Assembly (NCBI RefSeq): GCF_019968905.1
Contig: NZ_CP079946.1
Span: 8,529,356-8,593,355 of the forward strand
Length of the DNA: 64,000 bases
From: Corallococcus sp. EGB
GTDB taxonomy: Bacteria; Myxococcota; Myxococcia; Myxococcales; Myxococcaceae
Direction of reading: 5' to 3'
A model generated the notes under the pieces. That model was given only the letters and a program-made list of their open reading frames with translations. It was not told where the DNA came from and did no database searches. This document shows, piece after piece, positions 1 through 10,627 of the stretch. Numbering within the stretch: position 1 is the first letter of the stretch; every line of letters starts with the position of its first letter. Made by a program: the position numbers and the translations under genes.

Positions 1-69
1 CGCGGCCAGACCGATGCCGGCCGTGGAGCCGGTGACGAGGGCAATCCTTCCAGTGAGTTCGATGCGCAT
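1..69 (-). CDS. Short-chain dehydrogenase/reductase, N-terminal fragment
   Basis: Only the first 23 codons are in the window; the rest lies beyond the left edge. The translation begins MRIELTGRIALVTGSTAGIG, the beta1-loop-alpha1 start of the Rossmann fold of the SDR family, with the TGxxxGIG cofactor-binding motif at residues 14-20. Members are NAD(P)H-dependent oxidoreductases; the substrate cannot be told from this fragment. The gene is divergent from the LysR-type regulator that starts at 180, the usual arrangement for a LysR protein and its target, so regulation by that neighbour is likely (inference). Confidence 0.85.
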   Translation of the reverse strand, partial: MRIELTGRIALVTGSTAGIGLAA

Positions 70-162
70 GGGGTGTCCCGGGGAAATGAGGAGAACGGCG
101 CTGGCCCGAGGGTATGCGGTCCGCGAGCCTCCGAAACAATGGCCACGCCGCGCAAACCAGCA

Positions 163-177
163 TTCGATATTTTCGAA
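163..177. promoter_or_regulatory. LysR-type palindrome in the divergent SDR/LysR region
   Basis: TTCGA-TATTT-TCGAA is an inverted repeat with 5-base arms and a 5-base spacer, fitting the T-N11-A rule for LysR operators. It lies in an AT-richer patch ending 3 bases before the chosen LysR start. Autoregulation and control of the divergent dehydrogenase are inferred. Confidence 0.45.
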
Positions 178-179
178 CA

Positions 180-1118
180 ATGGATCGCTTCGACGAGATG
201 GAGCTGTTCCTCGACATCGCCCGGCGCGGCAGCCTGTCCGCCGTCGCGCGAGCCCGGGGCGTGGCGCCCTCCACGGTGACGCTGGGGCTCCAGCGGCTGG
301 AGGCCCGGCTGGGGGTGCGGCTGCTCGCCCGCTCCACGCGCCGGCTGTCGCTGACGCCCGAGGGCGAGGGCTACCGCGCGGACTGCGTGCGCATCCTGGC
401 CGACCTGGCGGAGAGCGAGGCGACCGCGGGCGGGCGCGAGGGCCCCCTCACCGGCCTCCTGCGCGTCACCGCCACCAATGACTTCGGCCGCGCGCGGGTG
501 GCGCCGCTGGTGGACGCGTTCCTCCGGCTCCACCCGGGGGTGCGCGTGGAGCTGGTGCTGAGCGACGGGGTGCTGGACCTCATCGAGGAGGGCATCGACG
601 TGGCGCTGCGCTTCGGGCCGCTGGCGGACTCGCGGCTGACGGCGCGGCGCATCGTCTCCGGCCGGCGCGTGGTGTGCGCGGCGCCCGCGTACTGGGCCCG
701 CCACCCGCCGCCGCGCAGGCCCGCGGACCTCCCGCGCCACAACTGCCTGGTGCTCGCGCGGCCGGGCGCGCCGCAGACGAGCTGGGCGTTCCGCGACGAG
801 GACGGCCGCGTCTTCCACGTGCGCGTGTCCGGGGACCGCACCGCCAACGACGGCGGCGTGCTGAAGGACTGGGCCCTGGCGGGCGCGGGCGTCATCCTCA
901 AGTCCACCTGGGATGTGGAGTCCCTGCTCGCCTCCGGCCACCTGGTGTCCGCGCTGGACCGCTTCATGCTGCCGGACATCGACCTGCACGCGGTCCACAC
1001 CGCCGGCCGCGAACCGGGCCGCCGGCTCGCGGCCTTCCTCGCGTTCCTGACTGAACACCTGCCCCCGTCCTCCGGGCCCGCCGCTCCGGGCCGGCGGCGC
1101 GCGGGCCGGAGCCGCTGA
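180..1118 (+). CDS. LysR-family transcriptional regulator
   Basis: A 312-residue protein of normal LysR length. Residues 1-60 form the winged helix-turn-helix (start MDRFDEMELFLDIARRGSLS, then the conserved VARARGVAPSTVT recognition region and a wing around LLARSTRRLSLT). Residues 90-295 form the periplasmic-binding-like effector domain. The ATG at 180 was chosen because MDRFDEM is the standard N-terminus of this subgroup (CrgA/YafC-like); the frame is open upstream to 114, but that would add 22 unconserved residues. There is no clear Shine-Dalgarno. It is divergent from the SDR gene at 1-69, its probable target. The effector is unknown. Confidence 0.9.
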   Translation: MDRFDEMELFLDIARRGSLSAVARARGVAPSTVTLGLQRLEARLGVRLLARSTRRLSLTPEGEGYRADCVRILADLAESEATAGGREGPLTGLLRVTATNDFGRARVAPLVDAFLRLHPGVRVELVLSDGVLDLIEEGIDVALRFGPLADSRLTARRIVSGRRVVCAAPAYWARHPPPRRPADLPRHNCLVLARPGAPQTSWAFRDEDGRVFHVRVSGDRTANDGGVLKDWALAGAGVILKSTWDVESLLASGHLVSALDRFMLPDIDLHAVHTAGREPGRRLAAFLAFLTEHLPPSSGPAAPGRRRAGRSR

Positions 1119-1232
1119 AAGCCTTGCAATCCCTTTCTGTCCTGCCAGCAACGACAGACAGCGCTCCCGACCAGCGTCGCTTTCCCAGACAGGCCGCTAG
1201 CATCCGGCCGTTCGTGCGCTTGGGGGGACGTA

Positions 1233-2453
1233 ATGAAGATGGTCTGTGTTGGCGGGGGCCCTGCCGGGCTCTATTTCTCGATCCTGGCGAAGCTGTCCAA
1301 CCCGAAGCACGACATCACCGTCGTCGAGCGCAACCCTCCGGGCGTGACGTACGGGTGGGGCGTGGTCTTCTGGGATGACCTGCTGGACGACCTCTACCGG
1401 AACGACCCGGTGAGCGCGCGGCGCATCGCGGAGGCCGCGGCGCGCTGGGACACCCAGGAGATATACCTGCGCGGCCGGCACGCGACGCACATCGGTGGCT
1501 ATGGCTTCGCGCTGGGGCGCGACCGGCTGCTGGACATCCTCGTCCGGCGCGCGACGGGGCTGGGGGTGGACGTCCGCTTCGAGCAGGACGGCACGGACCT
1601 CTCCGCGCACATGGACGCGGACCTGGTCGTCGCCTGTGACGGCGTCAACAGCCGGCTCCGCCAGCGCCACGCGCAGCACTTCCAGACGCACGTGGAGGAG
1701 GGACGCAACAAGTACCTCTGGCTGGGCACCGACAAGGTGTTCGACGCCTTCACCTTCGCCTTCGAGGAGACGCCCGCGGGTTGGATCTGGTTCCACGGCT
1801 ACCGCTTCAACAACGCGACCAGCACCTGCATCGTGGAGTGCCAGGAGGCGACCTGGAAGAAGCTGGGCTTCGACACGCTGGGACCGGACGCCACCATCCG
1901 GAAGCTGGAGGGCATCTTCCACAGCCGGCTCCAGGGCAAATCCCTGCTCAATCAGTCGAAGGGCATGGGCCGTGCGTCCTGGCTCAACTTCAAGCGCGTC
2001 ACCAACGCGCGCTGGCACCACGACAACGTCGTGCTCATGGGCGACGCCGCGCACACCACGCACTTCTCCATCGGCTCCGGGACGAAGCTGGCCATGCAGG
2101 ACGCCATCGGGCTGGCGCGGCAGCTGCGGGCCCACCCGGTGAACCTGCCCGCCGCGCTGGAGGCCTACGACAAGGAGCGGCGCGAAGCCCTGATGGGCAT
2201 CCAGCTGGCCGCGCGCAGCAGCGCCGAGTGGTTCGAGAACGTCCCCGACCACGTGAACCAGGACGCGATGTCCTTCGCCCATTCCCTGCTGAGCCGCCGG
2301 GGCAGCCCCGTGTGGAGCTACCTGTTGCTCATGGCCAGCCAGCAGCCGTCGCTGCAGGGCGTGCTGCGCAAGCTCCACGCCTCCAAGCACTGGGTCCGCG
2401 AGCAGCGCCGGGGACGGAGCGCGGTGGCCCTCGACGCGCCGCCCCCGGCCTGA
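1233..2453 (+). CDS. FAD-dependent monooxygenase (salicylyl-CoA hydroxylase-like)
   Basis: A 406-residue flavoprotein hydroxylase. Visible motifs are the dinucleotide fingerprint GGGPAGL at residues 8-14, the 'DG' motif VACDGVNSRLR near 130, and the FAD-ribityl 'GD' motif VLMGDAAHTTHFSIGSGTK near 270. The N-terminal stretch ending VTYGWGVVFWDD resembles the flavin domain of salicylyl-CoA 5-hydroxylase and 2-aminobenzoyl-CoA monooxygenase, which hydroxylate aromatic CoA thioesters using NAD(P)H and O2. Those enzymes are often fused to a second oxidoreductase domain, which is absent here, so this may be a stand-alone aromatic or indole-type hydroxylase (VioD-like is the alternative). No other aromatic-degradation genes are adjacent. 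The substrate is not determinable. Confidence 0.8.
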   Translation: MKMVCVGGGPAGLYFSILAKLSNPKHDITVVERNPPGVTYGWGVVFWDDLLDDLYRNDPVSARRIAEAAARWDTQEIYLRGRHATHIGGYGFALGRDRLLDILVRRATGLGVDVRFEQDGTDLSAHMDADLVVACDGVNSRLRQRHAQHFQTHVEEGRNKYLWLGTDKVFDAFTFAFEETPAGWIWFHGYRFNNATSTCIVECQEATWKKLGFDTLGPDATIRKLEGIFHSRLQGKSLLNQSKGMGRASWLNFKRVTNARWHHDNVVLMGDAAHTTHFSIGSGTKLAMQDAIGLARQLRAHPVNLPAALEAYDKERREALMGIQLAARSSAEWFENVPDHVNQDAMSFAHSLLSRRGSPVWSYLLLMASQQPSLQGVLRKLHASKHWVREQRRGRSAVALDAPPPA

Positions 2454-2691
2454 GTCGCGGACCCGGAGTCACTGGAAACATTCCTGACGCAATCGAGTCT
2501 TTCTTGACCTATCCGCGACTCCTGAAGGCAAGGAGCGCACGCTCTCGAGCCTCGGCCCGTGTCGTTGATGCAAGGGATTGCTGCTGTGCTGGGCCGCACA
2601 GTTCTGCATCGCGGCATCCGCTCACACCTCGAACGCTCCTGCTCCAGCGCATGTATCCTCCAGCCGTCCCACCTGAACCCTGGAGGCATCC

Positions 2692-2964
2692 ATGTGGCGT
2701 TCCCTGTGTGTCGCGGCGCTCTGTGTTGTCGGTCTCACGGCTTGCGGCGGTAGCACCTCCGCCGACGAACTCCTCGGAGCCCAGGAGCAGGGGCTCGCGT
2801 GCGAGTCGGAGACCGGCGCATGCCCGGGCGACACCGTCTGTGCCTATACCTCTGGCAACGAAGGGCTCTGCCGCCCCGCGTGCGTCAACGGCGCGTGTTC
2901 CAACGGCAATATCTGCTGCACCCAGCGCAACGGCGCGCCGTACTGCAACAGCTCCTGCTTCTGA
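2692..2964 (+). CDS. Small cysteine-rich lipoprotein, unknown function
   Basis: A 90-residue protein starting at ATG 2692 after a GGAGGC-type Shine-Dalgarno. Residues 1-17 form a signal peptide ending in the lipobox LTAC, so Cys18 is the probable lipidation site. The mature part is short and disulfide-rich, with Cys in the patterns CESETGACPGDTVC, CRPACVNGACSNGNICC and YCNSSC. I do not recognise a family; it resembles the small Cys-knot-like secreted proteins frequent in myxobacteria. It is convergent with the M23-like gene across a strong terminator hairpin. The 240 bases upstream carry no gene. Confidence 0.7.
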   Translation: MWRSLCVAALCVVGLTACGGSTSADELLGAQEQGLACESETGACPGDTVCAYTSGNEGLCRPACVNGACSNGNICCTQRNGAPYCNSSCF

Positions 2965-2977
2965 TTCCCCAACTCCA

Positions 2978-3014
2978 CCGGAGGCGGAGCGCCCTCACGG
3001 CGCTCCGCCTCCGG
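2978..3014. terminator. Bidirectional terminator hairpin between convergent genes
   Basis: A perfect 16-base inverted repeat (2978-2993 with 2999-3014; core GGAGGCGGAGCGCC) with a 5-base loop, lying between the stop codons of two convergent genes. There is no T-tract, as is common for very GC-rich terminators. Confidence 0.75.
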
Positions 3015-3029
3015 CGGTCACCTCGAGAA

Positions 3030-3557
3030 CTACTCCAGCACGCCAACGGTCTCCGAGCGGTCCACCGCCTCACCCTTGGTGGTGTAGCCGGAGTACCAGC
3101 CGGTCAGGTTGCTGCCCGCCTTGTCATACTGCATATGGACGTGGGCACCCGTGGCGTTGCCCGTACCGCCCTCGTTGCCCACCTGGCAGCGGTTGCACGT
3201 GCGGTCATATGAATCCGACGTCTTGATGAAGTGCCACAGGCGGAACGTCTTGCCATTGGCGAACGCGTGCTTCGCCTCGTTCTGCGTGCCGCTGCCCGTG
3301 CCGTTGCAATAGACGCCCGACGTGCGGATGGTCACGTCCCAGGACAGCGACGCCATCACGCCCGTCTCCACGCCCCAGTAGTTGCAACGGCCGCTGGAGA
3401 TGTCCACCGCGCCGTGGAACGTGCCGCTGGAGTAGTACGTCGTCGCCGTCACCGTGCCCGGAAAGGGCGACTTCACCGTGTACGAGTACGCGGCCGCGAC
3501 CGAGGGAACCGCGAGGGCCAGGATGGCCGCGAAGGCCTTCTTCTTCATGTGACGCAT
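3030..3557 (-). CDS. Secreted M23-like peptidase domain protein
   Basis: A 175-residue protein with a signal peptide (KKKAFAAILALAVPSVAAA) and a small beta-rich domain. HGAVDIS (HxxxD) and, about 95 residues later, GAHVHMQ (HxH) match the zinc ligands of the M23/lysostaphin fold (H-D...H). M23 enzymes cleave peptidoglycan cross-bridges or, in bacterial predators, extracellular peptides. Several Cys residues (for example CNRCQ) suggest disulfides in the exported form. ATG 3557 is chosen because of AAAGGAA upstream; ATG 3548 (MKKKAF) is an equally good signal-peptide start. Monocistronic; convergent with the small lipoprotein. Confidence 0.75.
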   Translation of the reverse strand: MRHMKKKAFAAILALAVPSVAAAYSYTVKSPFPGTVTATTYYSSGTFHGAVDISSGRCNYWGVETGVMASLSWDVTIRTSGVYCNGTGSGTQNEAKHAFANGKTFRLWHFIKTSDSYDRTCNRCQVGNEGGTGNATGAHVHMQYDKAGSNLTGWYSGYTTKGEAVDRSETVGVLE

Positions 3558-3605
3558 CGGGGGTGTTCCTTTCGGGCCGGTGGGTCCAGCCCATGAGGGT
3601 GCCGC

Positions 3606-4595
3606 TCAATGGACCTGTTGCAGCCGCTGCTTCTCTCTCAGGAGCAGGTCCCACTCCTGAACGCCTGATTCCAGTGCGCGGATCCACGCGTCGATCTCCG
3701 GCGCCATCGCCGGGTCCACGCTCCGCAACCTGCGCAGCTCCGGCACGGCGCCCGCGAAGCCCAGCTCCGCGATGCCCTGCACCAGCGCCTTGCGCACCCC
3801 CGCGTCCCGTTCTCCCTGGTACATGCCCACCAAGGCCTCACGCGCGGGCCCCATCTGCGCCGCCGGAACCCCACCCATCGCGAGCGCCGCCGCACGCCGG
3901 ACGTCCGCGCTCTCGTGGCCCAGCATCCCGAGCAGCTTCTGCCCCGCCTCCGGCCCCAGCTTGCGCGTGTCCAGCGACTCCAGGATCTTCGCCGTCACCT
4001 GGGGGTCGCTGGACGCCATCGCCGCGTTCACCGCCAGGTCCGTGGCCGGGCCGTGGTGGCCCGAATAGACATACTGGTTGTCCTCGATGAGGTTCCGAGC
4101 CGCCTCCCTGCGGACCTCCGGCGAGTCGTCCCGCATGAGCCGCTCGTACATGTCCCCCGTCTTCTCCAGCGCGCCCGTGCGGCGCATGGCGCGGACGGTG
4201 GCGGCGCGGACGGACGGGTCGCGGTCCTCCAGCGCTCGGCGCGCCACGGCCTGGATGGCGTCCTTCTCCGCCTCGCGCTCGCTGCGCGCCACCAGCGCCG
4301 CGGCCAGCTGCTCCACCATCGCCGGGTCCGTCTCCCGGTCGAACGCCGCGTGCAGCTCGCCGGAGGGCAGCGACACGGCGGCCTCGCGCAGCACGGCGTT
4401 GAGATAGTCGCGGTAGGCCTTGGAGTTGGATTGCAGTCCCTCGCGGAGCTGATCCATCAGCCCCTGCACCGAACAGCTCTCGCCCCTCAGCGCGGGCTTC
4501 GCGGCGGAGGGCGCGGATTGGGCCATGACAGGCGGGGACGCGAGCATCAGCGCCAGGCCCCCGAACGCGCGAAGACCTTGGAGGAAGCGGGGCAT
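3606..4595 (-). CDS. Secreted HEAT-like repeat protein
   Basis: A 329-residue protein. The start at 4595 gives MPRFLQGLRAFGGLALMLAS, a signal peptide with an Ala-rich cleavage region ending VMAQ, and has TAGGAG upstream. From about residue 90 onwards it is built of roughly 30-residue alpha-helical repeats with the HEAT/PBS-lyase pattern, e.g. DPSVRAATVRAMRRTG, SPEVRREAARNLIED, SADVRRAAALAMGGV and DAGVRKALVQGIAELG. Such solenoids are protein-interaction scaffolds; no catalytic motif is seen. It starts 11 bases after the stop of a second HEAT-like gene, forming a two-gene operon divergent from the kinase-STAND operon. Exact role unknown. Confidence 0.75.
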   Translation of the reverse strand: MPRFLQGLRAFGGLALMLASPPVMAQSAPSAAKPALRGESCSVQGLMDQLREGLQSNSKAYRDYLNAVLREAAVSLPSGELHAAFDRETDPAMVEQLAAALVARSEREAEKDAIQAVARRALEDRDPSVRAATVRAMRRTGALEKTGDMYERLMRDDSPEVRREAARNLIEDNQYVYSGHHGPATDLAVNAAMASSDPQVTAKILESLDTRKLGPEAGQKLLGMLGHESADVRRAAALAMGGVPAAQMGPAREALVGMYQGERDAGVRKALVQGIAELGFAGAVPELRRLRSVDPAMAPEIDAWIRALESGVQEWDLLLREKQRLQQVH

Positions 4596-4606
4596 GCGGC
4601 GGGCTC

Positions 4607-5839
4607 CTACTGGTGGCGGTCCATGCAGCCGAAGGGGTTCTGGTCCGGCAGCTCGTTCCAGACGCGGATGAAGTCGACGTTGCCCTGGGCGTAGAGCGTC
4701 TCGAAGATTGCGTAGAGCGGCTGGAAGCGCGGATCCACCGCCGCCATGTTCGCCATCACCGGCAGGGCCTCCCGGCCCGCGACGCGCGCGGAGAAGCGGA
4801 ACAGCGCCCAGCGCACGCACACGGACTGCTCACGCGGGAAGGAGTCCGCGAACAGCTTCAGCACGCGCTCCTTGTCGTCGGACATGGCCAGCACCTGCGC
4901 CGCCGCGTCCCGGCCGTCCTCGTTGCCCTCGCTCTGGAGGATGCGCGCGAAGCGGTCCGTGGTCTTCGCGTCCAGCACCGGCGAGTTGTGCAGCGGCGCC
5001 GTCTGCGCCAGGTGGCGGATCTGCTCGTCCGGCGCGTCCGTGGCGATGGTGAGGAGCCGGTCGAGGTAGGGCGAAGCGTCGCCCAGGTTCTCCGACTCGC
5101 GCGCCATCACGCGGCCGAGCGTGCGCGTGGCGGCCCAGCCCGCCTCGGTGGACGCCGGGTCTCGCGCGAAGTCCGCCATCCGGTCCATCGCGTCCGGCGT
5201 CAGGTGCTTCTGCGTGTCGAGCGCGGAGAGCAGGCCCGCTCGCCGCTCGATGGGCAGCTTCGGGTCCATCCCCGCCTCCAAGAGGCGCGCGGCGACCTGG
5301 GGCTTCTGCACCGCGTCCGACTCCCGCAGGCCCGACAGCAGCACCTTGAACTCCGCGCCCTGCGCGTCCCGGGCCCAGTCCACCACCTGCCCCGCCCTCC
5401 CCGCGTCGTCGCCAATGAGCTCCGCGAGCTTCGACTTCAGGTAGTCGCGGACGAGCGCATCCTTCGACGCGAGCAGTGGCGCGGCCCAATCACGGAACGT
5501 CTCCAGCGTCACGCCGTCGTTGAAGCGCGCCAGCTCCGGGAAGCACGTCTGCTCCGAGAAGCGGCGCTCCGCGGCCTCCGCCTCCTCCACGCCGGACGCG
5601 GCCGCGCCCCCACCTCCACCGCCGCCATGCGCCCCCACGGAGTGTGTGGCTTTGACACGAGCCGCCACAGCGGACGGAGCCGGTGCGCCATCACCGCCAC
5701 GCCACAGCAACCCCACGGCCGCCACCACGGCCGCCAGGCCCGCACCCCCCAATGCCCAGGGAAACGCCCGGCCTCGCGAAGGACCAGGGGGAGACGTCCG
5801 CGGCGGAGTGGAAGGAACCATGGGACCCCCAGTAACCAT
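4607..5839 (-). CDS. Membrane-anchored HEAT-like repeat protein
   Basis: A 410-residue protein starting at ATG 5839, preceded by AAAGGGAATTC; a second ATG at 5821 is possible. Residues about 25-46 (WALGGAGLAAVVAAVGLLW) form one transmembrane helix after a Pro-rich cytoplasmic leader. A Gly/Ala linker follows, then about 300 residues of alpha-helical repeats related to those of the downstream gene (e.g. SKDALVRDYLKSKLAEL, PIERRAGLLSALDTQ). Topology predicts that the solenoid lies outside the inner membrane. The pair probably forms a complex, since both are exported, repeat-based and coupled by an 11-base gap. The AT-rich leader region upstream has two inverted repeats. No enzymatic motif is visible. 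Confidence 0.7.
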   Translation of the reverse strand: MVTGGPMVPSTPPRTSPPGPSRGRAFPWALGGAGLAAVVAAVGLLWRGGDGAPAPSAVAARVKATHSVGAHGGGGGGGAAASGVEEAEAAERRFSEQTCFPELARFNDGVTLETFRDWAAPLLASKDALVRDYLKSKLAELIGDDAGRAGQVVDWARDAQGAEFKVLLSGLRESDAVQKPQVAARLLEAGMDPKLPIERRAGLLSALDTQKHLTPDAMDRMADFARDPASTEAGWAATRTLGRVMARESENLGDASPYLDRLLTIATDAPDEQIRHLAQTAPLHNSPVLDAKTTDRFARILQSEGNEDGRDAAAQVLAMSDDKERVLKLFADSFPREQSVCVRWALFRFSARVAGREALPVMANMAAVDPRFQPLYAIFETLYAQGNVDFIRVWNELPDQNPFGCMDRHQ

Positions 5840-5852
5840 GAATTCCCTTTTT

Positions 5853-5876
5853 CAATCAAGAAAAACAGATTGATTG
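5853..5876. promoter_or_regulatory. AT-rich inverted repeat upstream of the HEAT operon
   Basis: CAATCAA (5853-5859) and TTGATTG (5870-5876) are perfect inverted arms with a 10-base spacer, 14 bases before ATG 5839 on the minus strand. A second pair, CTAGAG 5885-5890 / CTCTAG 5905-5910, follows. The stretch is strikingly AT-rich for this genome and probably holds the HEAT operon promoter or operator. Confidence 0.4.
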
Positions 5877-5974
5877 GATTTTTACTAGAGAGCGCCTTAT
5901 TTCACTCTAGCGGCGGCTCAACATGACGGAGCGCGTTACAATAACAGTCCACTCGATATGGAACGTGAGGGCGG

Positions 5975-5994
5975 CGTGACACACTTGTGTCACG
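5975..5994. promoter_or_regulatory. 20-base operator-like palindrome
   Basis: CGTGACACACTTGTGTCACG has perfect 9-base arms around a CT centre, 231 bases before the kinase start and 136 bases before the HEAT gene. This is typical of a dimeric regulator site. A related half-site TGTCACATGG occurs about 40 bases downstream. The binding protein is unknown. Confidence 0.5.
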
Positions 5995-6224
5995 GCGTTC
6001 CAATGGCTCGCTTCGCATGCGCGTGCGGGCGGATGTCACATGGCGTTGCACCGTCTGGCTGTCTGCCCTCCCGCTCCCACAAGGTCAAAACAGACACGCC
6101 TGTTTCAGGGGGCGGTGAACTGTTCGCGATTCAGTGTCCGTGTATGATTTCGGCTCGGGGTGGCAGGGCCGGGGGGCTGTAGCCAGCGCATGGATGCATC
6201 GGGCGGAGGCGCCCGGGTCGCGCC

Positions 6225-9316
<3,092 letters not shown>

Positions 9317-9320
<4 letters not shown>

Positions 9321-10615
9321 GAAGCATCTTGAACAGGGTGATGAGCAGGTCCGCGTTCGTGCTGTCGGTGCTGCTGGCGCTGGAGACGGTGCCCGCGTGG
9401 GCGCAGGAGCCGGCGCCGCGGACGAGCACCACCAGGACATCCCAGGGCACGAAGAAGACGGTCACGTCCAGGACGGCGGGGACCGCGAAGAAGTCCACCG
9501 CCGCGAAGACGACGGGCAGGACGAAGCTGTCCGGCACCGGCGCGAAGCGGCGGCGCAAGGGCCCCCCAGAGGAGGCCGCGCAGGCGCCCGCGGACGCGCC
9601 CCTCTCCCAGGCCGCGCCCCCCTCCCCGCCCGGAGCCGAGGAGGCTTCGAGGGAGCAGGCCAGCAGCGCGCTGGAGGGCTCGACGGCGGGTGCGCCCGAG
9701 GGCTCGGAGGAGCGCCCCTGGGCGAAGGGCATCCCCAAGGCGGACCAGGACGCGGCGCTCGCGCTGTTCGCCGAGGGCAACGTGCTCCTGAAGGAGTCCA
9801 TCTTCGTGCGGGCCGTGGAGAAGTACCGCCTGGCGCTGGCGCGATGGGACCACCCGGCCATCCACTACAACCTCGCGCTGGCGCTGATGAACCTGGACCA
9901 GCCCGTGGAGGTGCACGAGCACCTGGTGGCGGCCCTGCGCTTCGGGCCGGCGCCGCTGGAGAAGGAGAAGTTCGAGTACGCCCGCAACTACAAGACGCTG
10001 GTGGAGCGGCAGCTGGCGCGGGTGGACATCACCTGCGCCACGCCCGGCGCCACGGTGACGATGGACGGCCAGACGCTGTTCGTGGCCCCCGGCCGCTACG
10101 AGGGGCTGGTGCGCCCCGGCGCGCACAGCATCGTCGCGACGATGGCGGGCTTCGTGCCCAGCGACCAGAGCCGCACGCTCCTGCCCGGTGAGACGACGAC
10201 GCTGGACCTGAGGCTCTTCACCTCCGACGACCTGATTCGTTACAAGCGCCGCTGGTCCGCCGCGATGCCCTGGCTGGTGATGGGCGCGGGCGTGGCCGTG
10301 GCGGGCGGCAGCGCCTTCCTCCACAGCCAGTCCCGCGACCACTTCCGCGCCTTCGAGTCCGGCATCGCCGAGTGCGGAGGCTGCGTGCCGCCCACCGCCG
10401 TCGCCAACGAGCGCTCCCAGGGCAACCTGATGCAGTCCGGCGCCATCGCCGGGTACGCCGTGGGCGGCGCGGTCATCGTCACCGGCGCGGTCCTCGCGGT
10501 CCTCAATCAACCCAAGCCGTACCGCATCGACCCGGGCCAGGAGGCGGCGACCGTGCAGGTCACCCCGCTCCTCGGCGCGGGTTCAGGCGGTGCCGTCGCC
10601 ACGTTCCGTTTCTAG
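9317..10615 (+). CDS. PEGA-domain envelope protein with TPR-like region
   Basis: 432 residues from GTG 9317, which overlaps the kinase stop (GTGA); ATG 9341 is an alternative that starts directly at the signal peptide (SRSAFVLSVLLALETVPAWA). A long Lys/Thr/Ala-rich, basic disordered segment (to about residue 80) and an acidic Ala/Pro stretch follow. At 140-210 there is a TPR-like helical pair (ALFAEGNVLLKESIF, HPAIHYNLALALMNL). At 228-300 a PEGA domain (GATVTMDGQTLFVAPGRYEG ... GAHSIVATMAGF) is a surface beta module that often binds envelope components. Two C-terminal hydrophobic helices (WLVMGAGVAVAGGSAFL and IAGYAVGGAVIVTGAVLAVL) would anchor it in the membrane. It is likely the extracytoplasmic partner of the upstream kinase. 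Confidence 0.8.
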
Positions 10616-10627
10616 AGGCTCTCCCAC

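Larger units (their letters stand above)
5840..6224. other. 385-base divergent intergenic region
   Basis: No credible gene lies here. It separates the HEAT operon (minus) from the kinase operon (plus). It holds the two AT-rich inverted repeats near 5853-5910 and the 20-base palindrome at 5975-5994. Promoters of both operons must be here, but I could not place -10/-35 boxes with confidence. Confidence 0.6.
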
